Shown here one piece after another: positions 41,174-49,814 of a DNA stretch of 64,000 nt. A program made the position numbers and the translations under genes. Within the stretch, counting starts at the first letter, position 1. Each line of letters begins with the position of its first letter. Under the pieces are notes generated by a model. It ran no database searches. It saw only the letters and a list, made by a program, of their open reading frames with translations, and was not told the origin of the DNA. The stretch is taken from NCBI GenBank assembly GCA_023400055.1, contig JAEXFN010000005.1:124001-188000 (forward strand), read 5' to 3'. The DNA comes from Bacillota bacterium. GTDB lineage: Bacteria; Bacillota; UBA4882; UBA8346.

Positions 41174-42046
41174 GTGAAGTTATTGAGAGTATGTTTGGGT
41201 GTAATCCTGTTTTTCGGAGTGTTTAGCGGTCCGGCCCTTGGGGCGGGGCCCGTGGATTTGTCCTGGCGATTGAAGCCAGGAACGCAATATCACTACCGGG
41301 TTAGCGCCGCTTATCAGCTGACCGAACCCGGGAACCAACTGGCGGTTCAAATCAGCTTCGGATTGGGCATGGAAGTGCTGGAGGTCAATAGCGGCGGCGA
41401 CATGCTCGCCAAGCTGACCTTGCATTCGCTGCTGATGCGGGTGTCCGCTCCCGGGGGACAAATCCTGGATTTCGATTCCACCGCGCCCTGGCAGATTAGC
41501 AACGCCTCCAATCTGATCCTGGCGGCGCTGCCGGGACTCAATTACACGGTGCGCTGCAGCCCCAACGGACAGGTGCTGGAGACGAAGGGGTTGGACGAGT
41601 ATATCCGACAGATCGATCAGAAACTGCCCGATCTGCCGGAAAAGAAATCCTTGCTGAAGAACGTGCAGTCGCGGTTGAGTTTCGTGGCCCTGATGGGGTT
41701 GGCAGCCAAGGCCGACTTTTTCCCGCTCGGTCCGGTCGCGGCCGGCGATTCCTGGCACGGGACCAGCAATTGGGATTACCTCGGGATGAGCCTGGTGAGC
41801 GAGGATACTTTTCAACTGGCCCAGCTGGACGAGGAGGGCGCCCTGGTTCAGGCGGAGGCAGTGTTGCGGCCGGTGACCGCCGGCGATCAACAATTCTCCG
41901 GCCGGCAGCGGGGCGAGATTCGCATCAATCCGGCCACCGGCTGGCCGGTCCGCCTGCGGCTGGAGCAGGAGTTCACCGCTACCGGAGTCCAGGACGGCAA
42001 GCAGGTTTCGATGCAAGGCCAGCTGATGCTGGAACCGCTGAATTGA
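41174..42046 (+). CDS. Exported protein, type B paralogue (B')
   Basis: 290 residues if started at GTG 41174, eight bases after GGGGGGCG; the in-frame extension to 41069 has a very unlikely N-terminus. The signal peptide VKLLRVCLGVILFFGVF ends near ALGAGPV. It is paralogous to 38911-39831, as seen by LTLHSLLMRVSAPGGQILDF, VQSRLSFVALMGLAAKADFF and the GDSWHG motif. It ends in a basic-poor beta-rich part. Together the four genes form an A-B-A'-B' block. Confidence 0.75.
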   Translation: MKLLRVCLGVILFFGVFSGPALGAGPVDLSWRLKPGTQYHYRVSAAYQLTEPGNQLAVQISFGLGMEVLEVNSGGDMLAKLTLHSLLMRVSAPGGQILDFDSTAPWQISNASNLILAALPGLNYTVRCSPNGQVLETKGLDEYIRQIDQKLPDLPEKKSLLKNVQSRLSFVALMGLAAKADFFPLGPVAAGDSWHGTSNWDYLGMSLVSEDTFQLAQLDEEGALVQAEAVLRPVTAGDQQFSGRQRGEIRINPATGWPVRLRLEQEFTATGVQDGKQVSMQGQLMLEPLN

Positions 42047-42115
42047 ACCCCGGCCGTCCGGCATGGATATCGTTAAGCGGTATAAATCTAATTAATTTTG
42101 AATAAGCGAGGAACC

Positions 42116-42919
42116 ATGATACGTTGCATCGCGGTTGATCTGGATGATACTTTGCTGCGGACCGATCTGACGATTTCGGATGCGGACAAACGAGCGATCC
42201 GCCGGGCCATCGGCGCCGGTGTCAAAGTGCTGATTGCCTCGGGCCGGATGATCCGGGCCATGCGGAGCTATGTGGAAGAGTTGGAGCTGGACGTGCCGTT
42301 AATCGCTTACAACGGCGCTTTGATTCAGGAGGCCGTTTCCGGGCGGGTGCTTTATCAGCGGCCGGTTCCGGTCGCCGAAGCCCACCGCTTGATCGACATC
42401 TTCCGGGCGGCCGGGATCCATTTGAACGTTTATATCCATGATGAACTGTACATGGACCGGTTGACCGAATGGGGCGAGCGCTACGCCACCAACGCCGGGG
42501 TGGAGCCGCACCCGGTCGGGGATCTCCAGACTTTCCTGAAGGAAGCCTCCCCCAAATTGCTCGGCGTGGGCGAGCCCGAGGCGATCGACCGGATACAGGC
42601 CAGTTTGCGGGAGGAATTCGGGGAGCGGTTGCAATTTGTGAAGTCGAAACCGACCTACCTGGAGATCCTGGCTCCCGGGGTATCCAAAGGGTTGGCCCTG
42701 CGGGAACTGGCCGACTTGTGGGGATTGGACCGGACCGAAGTGATGGCGGTCGGCGACGCGCCCAACGACCTGTCGATGATCGAATGGGCCGGGGTAGGAG
42801 TGGCCATCGGCAATGCCTGGCCCGCCGTGAAGGAACGGGCCGATCTGGTGGTGGCCGACCATGACCACGACGGCGTGGCCGAGGCGATCCGCCGGGCGGT
42901 GTTCGGCGAGCAAGCGTAG
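42116..42919 (+). CDS. Cof-type HAD-IIB family phosphatase
   Basis: 267 residues from ATG 42116 (GAGG just upstream; an in-frame TTG at 42098 is less likely). Motif I VDLDDTLLRTD holds the nucleophile Asp, motif II VLIASGRM, and motif IV GDAPNDLSMIEWAGVGVAIGN. The large cap domain between them is of the IIB type. Such enzymes dephosphorylate sugar phosphates, FMN or pyridoxal phosphate; the exact substrate is open. It is a single gene followed by a strong terminator. Confidence 0.93.
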   Translation: MIRCIAVDLDDTLLRTDLTISDADKRAIRRAIGAGVKVLIASGRMIRAMRSYVEELELDVPLIAYNGALIQEAVSGRVLYQRPVPVAEAHRLIDIFRAAGIHLNVYIHDELYMDRLTEWGERYATNAGVEPHPVGDLQTFLKEASPKLLGVGEPEAIDRIQASLREEFGERLQFVKSKPTYLEILAPGVSKGLALRELADLWGLDRTEVMAVGDAPNDLSMIEWAGVGVAIGNAWPAVKERADLVVADHDHDGVAEAIRRAVFGEQA

Positions 42920-42988
42920 CGGAAAAGAGAATTATGTCGCCGGAGACGATAATTTAGTTTCCATAATTGCTGCGATGAAGCAGGAGTG

Positions 42989-43020
42989 AAAACCATCGGC
43001 AAAAAGCCGGTGGTTTTTTT
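42989..43020 (+). terminator. Rho-independent terminator after HAD gene
   Basis: AACCATCGGC-AAAAA-GCCGGTGGTT with seven T. Confidence 0.92.
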
Positions 43021-43107
43021 CGTTAACATTCCCATCTCGGGCAATGGGATAAACCGGTTGCCAAAAGCGGATCTTTTCCAGCAGGAATCGCTGGACTGGC
43101 CAAAGAA

Positions 43108-43350
43108 GTAACTTTATCCACCAAAGGAGTGTCTTGATTCATAAAAGGAAGATCTTGAGCCGTCGCAGGCAGATCTTTATTCACAGCAAGCAGATCTTTA
43201 TTCACAAAAGATCGATCTTTATCCACAAAAGTAAGATCTTTATTCACATAAGGAATTACTGGAATGACAAAAGATCGATCTTTATTCACAAAAGGAACTA
43301 CGTCCGTGACTATCACAGCTCCTTCAATAACAAAAGAGCGATCTTTTGGG
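43108..43350. repeat. 21-bp tandem array 3, with five perfect DnaA-box 9-mers
   Basis: Eleven or so units with a 21-base period, many beginning AGATCT or CGATCT (43150, 43171, 43192, 43213, 43234, 43276, 43339). On the plus strand TTATTCACA occurs at 43177, 43198, 43240 and 43282 and TTATCCACA at 43219; a one-mismatch TTATCCACC sits at 43114, exactly three units earlier. The boxes are followed by AAAAG, as in array 2 (box then AAAA). The orientation is opposite to array 2. The minus strand is open in one frame (heptads such as SFVNKDL), without a plausible start. Confidence 0.92.
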
Positions 43351-43468
43351 GCTCGGAGAGGGGCTGGAATGACCGGGGATCAACGAGCCGTTTCCGGCCC
43401 GAAATTGCATGGCGGGGTGGTTTTTGGGTCCCCGAAAGCGTATAATGAAATCAAGGAGGGGTTGCCAA

Positions 43469-44974
43469 ATGGATGAAATTATGAGAATTATTACCGACGA
43501 AACACAGGATTATCATCAAAAGAAGAGCAGCCTCGCCGCTGCGGCGGAAAATGTTTTGTCCTATCCCGATCTCAGCCCGGAGGCCGGGGAATATCTGGAG
43601 CTGAAGATCATTTGCGATCTCAACGAAGGACACGCGCCTTACCGGCCGCGTTACATCCTCCCGGATTACCGGAGCTTGATGCGCCAGGGCAGCGAATATC
43701 TGAATCTGAAAGCGCCGCGTGATCTCTGGGAGGCTGTCAACGCGCTGCTGATCAGTTACCGGTTCGTCCCGTCGATCACCGGATATCCGGTTTATCTGGG
43801 GCAGATCGACGAGCTTTTGGAGCCCTTCGCGGCGGAGGCGAGCGACCGGGAGCTGGAGAAGCTGTTGCGGATGTATCTCGTCCAAGTCGATCGGACCTTG
43901 CCCGATGCCTTCGTCCATTTGAATATCGGCCCGGCCGATACCCGGACCGGGCGGATGATCCTGCAGCTGGAACGGGAGTTGCAACAGGCGGTTCCCAACC
44001 TGTCGCTGAAGTATGACGCCGGGACGACCAGTCCCGAATTCGCCCAACTGGCCGTGGCCACCGCGCTGGAAGTCGGGAAACCTTACTTTGTCAACCACCC
44101 GGAGCTGCGCAACGTCTGGGGCGAGTCTTACGGCATAGCCAGTTGCTATAATACGCTCAAGATCGGCGGCGGCAGCTACACACTGGTCCGGCTGAACCTG
44201 AAGGAAGTGGCGCGCCATTCCGACGGTTATCAGGATTTTTGGGAGCGGCAGCTCTCGCAGGCGGTGCGTTTGCAATGCGAGATCATTAACCGCCGCATCC
44301 GTTTCATCGTCGAAACGGCTAAGTTCTTCGAGAGTTCGTTTCTGGCCCGCGAAGGGCTGATCGATCGCGGCAATTTTACCGCCATGGCCGGCGTTTTCGG
44401 ACTGTACGAGGCGGTGGAGATCCTGGGCGGCGGCAGGATGGGTTGTGAGCCGCGGGCGGACGAGATGGCAGTGGCCATCACCGGCCGGATGGCCGAATTG
44501 CTCCGCTCCCATCCCGGAGCGTATTGCGAAGGTAGCGCCGGCCGGATCGGTTTTCATGCCCAGTCGGGCATCGACAGCGATATCGATGTGACGGCCGGCG
44601 TCCGGATTAAAATTGGCGCGGAACCAGCGCTGTTCGATCAGCTTAAACTGGCTGGCCGGTTGCATCCGTTCTTTGATACCGGGATCAGCGACATCACCAT
44701 CTTCGACGAGACCGCGCGGCGCAATCCCGAGGGAGTCCGCCGGATCATCGATGGCGCCATGAAGAACGGCGTCCGGATCATGGCCGTCAACACCAATGAT
44801 TCGGAAATGGTCCGGATCACCGGTTACCTGGTAAAACGGACCGATATCGACCGTTATTGGCAGGGGAAGCCGCTCCGGGAAGACACCGTGAAACTGGGGG
44901 CCGAGAGCATCAAAAACAACCGCACCCTCGACCGGAGAGTCCGCCAGGTAGCGACGGAAGCTTCCGTTCAATAA
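43469..44974 (+). CDS. yjjI: YjjI-family glycyl radical enzyme
   Basis: 501 residues, ATG after AAGGAGGGG. It belongs to the short YjjI branch of glycyl radical enzymes. The likely catalytic Cys lies in SYGIASCYNTLKIGG, and the C-terminal glycyl loop reads MVRITGYLVKRTDI (RxxGY, the radical Gly). Expected to need anaerobic activation by the radical-SAM protein encoded next, whose start follows its stop directly. The reaction of YjjI is not established in any organism to my knowledge. A TATAAT-like element (about 43440) lies between array 3 and the gene. Confidence 0.93.
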   Translation: MDEIMRIITDETQDYHQKKSSLAAAAENVLSYPDLSPEAGEYLELKIICDLNEGHAPYRPRYILPDYRSLMRQGSEYLNLKAPRDLWEAVNALLISYRFVPSITGYPVYLGQIDELLEPFAAEASDRELEKLLRMYLVQVDRTLPDAFVHLNIGPADTRTGRMILQLERELQQAVPNLSLKYDAGTTSPEFAQLAVATALEVGKPYFVNHPELRNVWGESYGIASCYNTLKIGGGSYTLVRLNLKEVARHSDGYQDFWERQLSQAVRLQCEIINRRIRFIVETAKFFESSFLAREGLIDRGNFTAMAGVFGLYEAVEILGGGRMGCEPRADEMAVAITGRMAELLRSHPGAYCEGSAGRIGFHAQSGIDSDIDVTAGVRIKIGAEPALFDQLKLAGRLHPFFDTGISDITIFDETARRNPEGVRRIIDGAMKNGVRIMAVNTNDSEMVRITGYLVKRTDIDRYWQGKPLREDTVKLGAESIKNNRTLDRRVRQVATEASVQ

Positions 44975-45814
44975 ATGATGAAGGCGCTGATCCATAAGAT
45001 CATTCCGAATACTTTTATCGATGGTCCCGGGAGCCGGATGGCCATCTTCTTTCAGGGCTGCAATATGCGCTGCCTGTATTGTCACAATCCGGAGACCCAA
45101 CAATGCTGCGATCACTGTGGCGTCTGCGTCCGGATCTGCCCGGCCGGGGCACTGAGCCTCGCGGAGCAACGGGTGATTTACAACTCCGGGTTATGCCGCC
45201 AATGTGACCTTTGCATTCGGGCTTGTCCCCGCTGTTCCTCACCGAAATGCCAGGAATTGGAGGAGGCCGAACTCTACCGGCGGGTCGCGGCCGCGGCCGA
45301 CTTCTTGGACGGAGTGACCGTCTCGGGCGGGGAAGCCAGCCTCCAGGGAGAATTTCTCGAGCGGTTTTTCCGGTTGGTTAAGGCGGGTACCGGGCTGACC
45401 ACTTTCTTGGATACCAATGGCACGATAGCGCCGCCGCTCCTGCAACGACTGGTGGAAGTGACCGACGGCTTTATGGTCGATCTGAAGGCCTATCACCCGG
45501 TGCTGCACCAAGAATTAACCGGCGTGCCCAACCGCGCCGTGTTGGAAAATATCCGCTATCTGGCCGAGCGGGGACTTTTATACGAGGTCCGGACGGTGGT
45601 CGTGCCGGGCTACACCGATCGGCCGGCGGAGATTGAAAATATCGCCCGGCTGGTGAAGGAACAGAGCGATCGGGCGTTGCTCAAGCTCATCCGCTTCCGA
45701 CCGATCGGGGTCCGGACTTTCCTGGCCGGGACGGCTCCTTTAACGGACGAACATTTTGCCGAGCTGCTCCGGCTCGCCCGGGCGTTGCTGGGCGAGCGCG
45801 TCGTGGCAGTCTGA
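44975..45814 (+). CDS. yjjW: YjjW-type glycyl radical enzyme activase (radical SAM)
   Basis: 279 residues. The radical-SAM cluster motif is CNMRCLYC (CxxxCxxC) near residue 30. Two ferredoxin-like [4Fe-4S] clusters follow in the insert: CDHCGVCVRICP and CRQCDLCIRACPRC. GGE-type SAM contact VTVSGGEASLQG is present. It installs the glycyl radical on the upstream YjjI. The genes abut (TAA then ATG), which implies translational coupling. Confidence 0.95.
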   Translation: MMKALIHKIIPNTFIDGPGSRMAIFFQGCNMRCLYCHNPETQQCCDHCGVCVRICPAGALSLAEQRVIYNSGLCRQCDLCIRACPRCSSPKCQELEEAELYRRVAAAADFLDGVTVSGGEASLQGEFLERFFRLVKAGTGLTTFLDTNGTIAPPLLQRLVEVTDGFMVDLKAYHPVLHQELTGVPNRAVLENIRYLAERGLLYEVRTVVVPGYTDRPAEIENIARLVKEQSDRALLKLIRFRPIGVRTFLAGTAPLTDEHFAELLRLARALLGERVVAV

Positions 45815-46012
45815 AGCGTATTTCAGTTTCGGTCGGTCCCCCGCTCTTTTCGCAACGTAGGGCCGATACCGCCGGATGTGGCAGAAAAGGTGCTCTAAGC
45901 TGATGGTCCCATCGTTATTATTTTATTTTGGCCTAGGCGCAATATCCTAATTGGGTTAATAAGATAGTAATGGGTAAAGACCCAATTCTAAAAGTAAAGT
46001 GGTGATCAAGAT
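45815..46012. other. Intergenic region with inverted repeat
   Basis: AATTGGGT and ACCCAATT (about 45952-45985) form arms around a 20-base AT-rich loop, just before the small gene at 46013. It may be a regulatory hairpin. No gene seen. Confidence 0.4.
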
Positions 46013-46231
46013 ATGGGAAGACATCATCGCCGGGACTGCTGCGATCGGCATCGTCATCACCATCGCCGGGATTTTGACTTCGGTCCATCATATATGGCGT
46101 TTCCACTGGGCGGAATGCAAGATCCCTCGATGTGCCGGCCTACGCCGGTGCAGGGGATGTGCGTGAATACGTTCGGCGGTCCTTATTGCACCATCGGTCC
46201 GGCGGGCGTATTCGATCCGTGCCGGTGGTAG
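46013..46231 (+). CDS. Small His/Arg-rich protein with Cys residues
   Basis: 72 residues, start MGRHHRRDCCDRHRHHHRR, then a hydrophobic, Pro/Gly/Met-rich part (YMAFPLGGMQDPSMC) with five Cys in all. It is basic and aromatic, in the style of small spore-coat proteins of Firmicutes; the two CotF-like genes on the facing strand support this. No SD of full strength is present (GTGGTGATCAAG). The function is uncertain. Confidence 0.55.
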   Translation: MGRHHRRDCCDRHRHHHRRDFDFGPSYMAFPLGGMQDPSMCRPTPVQGMCVNTFGGPYCTIGPAGVFDPCRW

Positions 46232-46313
46232 TAGGTTCCTTGAATTGTCTGCCGATTCAAGGAGAAAGATTTGGATGGATGTAGGAGGTTTATGATTCCA
46301 TAAGGATGTGGTG

Positions 46314-46345
46314 CTTAGAGACGTTGCGGCTGCAACGTCTCTAAG
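46314..46345. terminator. Perfect 14-bp hairpin at a convergent junction
   Basis: CTTAGAGACGTTGC-GGCT-GCAACGTCTCTAAG. It lies between genes that face each other and could stop transcription from both sides, although neither side has a real T-run. Confidence 0.6.
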
Positions 46346-46389
46346 TTTGCATCATGCGATCTTTCAGGAGAATCCTTCAATTCCCGAAT

Positions 46390-46662
46390 CTAGCGTAAAT
46401 TGCTATCCGTCACCGTCTGTTGTAGAAATTGATTGATCGCCGCCACATCTTGGTGCGGAGCAGGCGGGGCCGGTTTGTAATAATTCTTGGTCTGGGCGTA
46501 CTGGCCGATCATCTGCTGAGTCTGTTCGCACTGGGAACGCATCTGGAGCAGCGCCTGACGAAGCGCGGGATTGCTCACCTCGGTAGCGGCCTGGGTAAAG
46601 GATACGGCGCCGGCCTTGCTGATCTCTAAAGCATCAAGGGTCATTTCGCGATCGGTATACAT
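46390..46662 (-). CDS. Spore coat protein, CotF-like (second of pair)
   Basis: 90 residues, helical, with GGAGGAG before the ATG. TDREMTLDALEISKAGAVSF and ALRQALLQMRSQCEQTQQMI match the small CotF/ferritin-like coat proteins of spore formers; a Pro-rich segment (YYKPAPPAPHQD) precedes the last helix. It is co-transcribed with the gene at 46678-46866, 15 bases upstream. Expected in the coat of the forespore during late sporulation. Confidence 0.8.
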   Translation of the reverse strand: MYTDREMTLDALEISKAGAVSFTQAATEVSNPALRQALLQMRSQCEQTQQMIGQYAQTKNYYKPAPPAPHQDVAAINQFLQQTVTDSNLR

Positions 46663-46677
46663 GACACTCCTCCTTCC

Positions 46678-46866
46678 TTACTGTAATAAAAATCCCATCA
46701 AGGTTTTGACATTGTTATAGGCCTGCTGCGACTCCTGGGTCAACACGCTTTGCAGCTGGCTGTCACTGCAGTTTTGGGCATATAATTTAAATTTCTTGGC
46801 ATTGACATCCTCGGTGGCAATCAGTTCCTTGAGCGTGTTCAACTCCATCTGGGTTACTTGAGGCAT
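46678..46866 (-). CDS. Small spore coat-like protein (first of pair)
   Basis: 62 residues, ATG after GGAGGTGAG. The single domain has two helices: QMELNTLKELIATEDVNAKK and SDSQLQSVLTQESQQAYNNV, ending TLMGFLLQ. This is the short companion commonly found next to CotF-like proteins in Clostridia. No recognisable catalytic residues. A SigK/SigE-type promoter would be expected upstream, but I cannot point to one securely. Confidence 0.75.
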   Translation of the reverse strand: MPQVTQMELNTLKELIATEDVNAKKFKLYAQNCSDSQLQSVLTQESQQAYNNVKTLMGFLLQ

Positions 46867-47043
46867 CGGCTCACCTCCCTCCGTCGCTGTTTTCGTATAG
46901 TAGTATTTCTATTGGTCATGAAACCCATACCGGTCCTCAACTGGTAAGAGATGGTCAAGGCGGCAAAACATACATTACCCCTTTTAGCAGGAAAGTTATT
47001 ATGAATCCCGAAGTTTTCAAGCAGAGACTTGGGAGGTTTTACG

Positions 47044-48267
47044 GTGAAAAAACTAATCACGCTCTGGCTGATCCTGGGGATGATCCCGGTTTTATCCATA
47101 AATGCCCTGGCCTCGCCGTTGCGGTGGACGGGGAACTACTTCAGTCGCATCAACAGTGGACCGTATTCCAATCAAGGAAGCAGCTTGCAGTTGGGCACCG
47201 CCTTCGGAGATCGGATTCATGGCACGGCAGTCATCAACGGGATTCAAAATCTGGCCGGCGACGATAATCTTCAGGAATCGCTGAGCCGGCTATCTCTGGG
47301 AGAGGCTTATCTGGAACTGGCCGCTTCGGGGACGGTTCCGGCCAGAGTGCGGCTGGGAACGCTGGATATCAACTATTCGCCGTATCTGGCATCGTTTCAG
47401 CCTTGGCAGGGATTGGGACTGGCTGGCTGGGCGCCCGGCGGAGGCGGCTTGAAAGTCGGCGCTTTTTACGTCTGGAGTGAAAACCTGCCGGTCTGGGGCA
47501 GCCAGTTCGCTCTCAATCCGGCTGAGAATATGGAGCTATCTTTTAATTTGGTCGGGGATGGCCGGGATCTCACCAGTTCAGTGGAGGGACTGGCCCAACC
47601 TTATGAACCGCTGGTGCTGACCTGGGCCGTAGCCCGGAATCAACAGGGAGCCGGGCCGGTTAAACTGGATGCAGTGTACAACGTCGCTGCCAACCTCGTC
47701 TTACGGAGCGGTTTTCGCTCTTTTCCAACCCTTGACCAGTTCAATCCGACCTACCGCGATATCCGGACCGACGATTTCGGGGATCCCATCAATCCCGTCG
47801 ACCTTTATCATGGCCAAATCGGCTACAGTGGCGGGGTCACCGTGAAATTCGCCGGATTGGACACCGGTTTTGACATGAGCCATTATAACCAGCGTTCGGG
47901 AGCAGCCGACGATCCGGACCAGTTTCCCGCCGGCCCCAATCGGCTGTATCAATTCTCGGTAATGAAAACCTATCGTTTGAATTGGGGTTCGTTCCGGGGC
48001 GGCTATATTCGGAGTTATCATGATGCGCCCGATTTCGATAAGGTCGGCAACGATCTGCAAGGGGGCTTTCGTTTTAATTCGTCGCTGTTGCAGGGATTGG
48101 AGATCGGGGCGGAGCTCCGGTCGGAGCAATGGGCCGGCGATTCCACACCGCGCAACCGGGCGGTGGGAGTGGTGGCTTATGAACGCTCCGGTCTGTTCAG
48201 TAAGTGGGTTTACAACTTTTACACCGGACAAACTTCAGTGGAGACCGATTTTCAGGTCCGATTTTAA
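47044..48267 (+). CDS. Porin-like outer-membrane beta-barrel protein
   Basis: 407 residues from GTG 47044 (GGGAGG seven bases upstream). The signal peptide KKLITLWLILGMIPVLSINA ends near LASPL. The rest is rich in alternating strands and Gly/Tyr/Phe, such as LRWTGNYFSRINSG and GGVTVKFAGLDTGFDMSHYN, and ends VETDFQVRF with the C-terminal Phe used by the BAM machinery. No TonB plug domain is seen. It is a candidate passive porin or an assembly-type barrel in the outer membrane. Confidence 0.75.
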   Translation: MKKLITLWLILGMIPVLSINALASPLRWTGNYFSRINSGPYSNQGSSLQLGTAFGDRIHGTAVINGIQNLAGDDNLQESLSRLSLGEAYLELAASGTVPARVRLGTLDINYSPYLASFQPWQGLGLAGWAPGGGGLKVGAFYVWSENLPVWGSQFALNPAENMELSFNLVGDGRDLTSSVEGLAQPYEPLVLTWAVARNQQGAGPVKLDAVYNVAANLVLRSGFRSFPTLDQFNPTYRDIRTDDFGDPINPVDLYHGQIGYSGGVTVKFAGLDTGFDMSHYNQRSGAADDPDQFPAGPNRLYQFSVMKTYRLNWGSFRGGYIRSYHDAPDFDKVGNDLQGGFRFNSSLLQGLEIGAELRSEQWAGDSTPRNRAVGVVAYERSGLFSKWVYNFYTGQTSVETDFQVRF

Positions 48268-48292
48268 TCGACAGCGCATTCAGATTGTTGCA

Positions 48293-48314
48293 GCGGGCGG
48301 AACGCCCGCTTTTG
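48293..48314 (+). terminator. Rho-independent terminator after barrel gene
   Basis: GCGGGCG-GAA-CGCCCGC followed by TTTT. Confidence 0.92.
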
Positions 48315-48692
48315 TTGTGTTCAGGGAAGTTCAGGGCGCATCCCCCAATCATAACTTGGCATAAGGATTCATAAGAATAAAGAGTCGATGGTCTCGGTTA
48401 CGACCAGGGCTTCGGACAGGCAAGCCCAGCCTTTTCTCCACCGTAAAAGGGAATGAAAGAAAAGGCAGGAAATTTCGAAAAAATGTCGAATATAGATCTC
48501 ATGAAAAAAAGAGTTAGGGCGATATTTCAAACGCCTTTGACCGTACTTTGACCAGTTGGTTTTCTATAAAATGGCTATTAAGGATGGCGCGGTCAATTCC
48601 CGGAGGTGATTGGAACTTTCATTGTCTTGTGTCAGCGCTCAATTCGGAACTTTAGATATGAATATTAATTAATATTTTGAGGAGGAAAAATT
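48315..48692. other. Intergenic region upstream of the ABC ATPase gene
   Basis: No gene seen. AT-rich from 48460. TTGACC (48551-48556) and TATAAA (48568-48573) are close together but badly spaced. The leader ends in GAGGAGGAA before the next ATG. Confidence 0.35.
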
Positions 48693-49787
48693 ATGGCAAA
48701 AGTTACATTTGAACACGTTTCCAAGCGGTATTCCGGAAACGTCCTGGCGGTTAAAGACGCCAACCTGGAGATTAAAGACAAAGAGTTCGTCGTATTCGTC
48801 GGTCCCTCCGGTTGCGGTAAAACCACTTCGCTCCGGATGGTGGCCGGTTTGGAAGAGATCTCCGAAGGCAACATTTACATCGGAGACAACATTGTGAATA
48901 ACGTCGCTCCGAAAGACCGCGATATCGCGATGGTTTTCCAAAACTACGCCCTGTATCCGCACATGGACGTTTACAACAACATGGCTTTCGGCCTCAAACT
49001 TCGCAAATTCCCGAAGCCGGAGATCGACCGCCGCGTCAAAGAAGCCGCCAAGATCCTGGGTATCGAGGGTTTGCTCGAACGGAAGCCGAAAGCGCTCTCC
49101 GGCGGACAAAGACAGCGGGTCGCCTTGGGTCGGGCCATCGTCCGTGAACCGAAAGTCTTCTTGATGGATGAACCACTTTCCAACTTGGACGCCAAATTAC
49201 GGGTACAAACCCGCGCCGAGATCAGCAAGCTGCATAACCGTTTGCAGACCACCATCATCTATGTAACGCATGACCAGGTCGAAGCCATGACCATGGGCGA
49301 CCGGATCGTCGTTATGAAAGACGGCATCATTCAACAAGTCGGCACCCCGCTGGACATCTATGATAATCCGGTCAACGTCTTTGTGGCCGGCTTCATGGGC
49401 ACTCCGCCGATGAACTTCCTGGATGGCGTGATCAAGGAAGTGGGCGGCAAATTCATCGTCGACATGGGTGTCATCAAGGTGAAAGTTCCCGAAGGAAAAT
49501 TCAAACAAATCCGCGAATATCTCAACAAACCGGTCGTCTTCGGTATTCGTCCTGCCGATATCTCCGAGGATACCAATGTTCCGGAAGACGAGATCATCGT
49601 CGGTACCGTTGATGTCTCCGAGTTACTCGGCGCCGAGGTTAACCTGTATATGTCCGTTGGCGAGCATTCCTTCACCGCCTCGGTTGATTCTCATACCCGC
49701 GCCACCGACGGTGAGAAACACCAAGTGGTCTTCAATTCCAACAAGATTCACCTGTTTGACAAACAAACCGAGAAAGCGCTCGTCTGA
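48693..49787 (+). CDS. ugpC: Sugar ABC transporter ATPase (MsmX/UgpC/MalK type)
   Basis: 364 residues. Walker A GPSGCGKTTS, Q-loop VFQNYALYPHM, signature LSGGQRQRVALGRAI, Walker B VFLMDEPLSNLDAKLR and the H-loop THDQVEAM are complete. A C-terminal OB/TOBE regulatory region follows (GIRPADIS). Such ATPases can serve several importers, as MsmX does in Bacillus. No permease is next to it, whereas the sugar permeases at 16.8-18.5 kb lack an ATPase, which makes it a likely shared motor. It is monocistronic, with a strong RBS and terminator, suggesting high expression. Confidence 0.95.
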   Translation: MAKVTFEHVSKRYSGNVLAVKDANLEIKDKEFVVFVGPSGCGKTTSLRMVAGLEEISEGNIYIGDNIVNNVAPKDRDIAMVFQNYALYPHMDVYNNMAFGLKLRKFPKPEIDRRVKEAAKILGIEGLLERKPKALSGGQRQRVALGRAIVREPKVFLMDEPLSNLDAKLRVQTRAEISKLHNRLQTTIIYVTHDQVEAMTMGDRIVVMKDGIIQQVGTPLDIYDNPVNVFVAGFMGTPPMNFLDGVIKEVGGKFIVDMGVIKVKVPEGKFKQIREYLNKPVVFGIRPADISEDTNVPEDEIIVGTVDVSELLGAEVNLYMSVGEHSFTASVDSHTRATDGEKHQVVFNSNKIHLFDKQTEKALV

Positions 49788-49814
49788 GTTTAATACCTTA
49801 ACCATAAATCGACG

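Noticed and set aside
43023..43316. 97-codon minus-strand frame over array 3 (FVNKD-type heptads)
   Set aside because: Same reasoning as for array 1; no start signal and the frame runs into the terminator of the HAD gene.
25536..43350. Chromosomal replication origin (oriC)
   Set aside because: The DnaA-box arrays lack the expected gene neighbours (dnaA, dnaN, rpmH, gyr genes) and an obvious unwinding element; two arrays 17 kb apart fit accessory clusters better.
43451..45169. 572-codon minus-strand frame antisense to yjjI
   Set aside because: Shadow frame over an unmistakable glycyl radical enzyme; no independent support.
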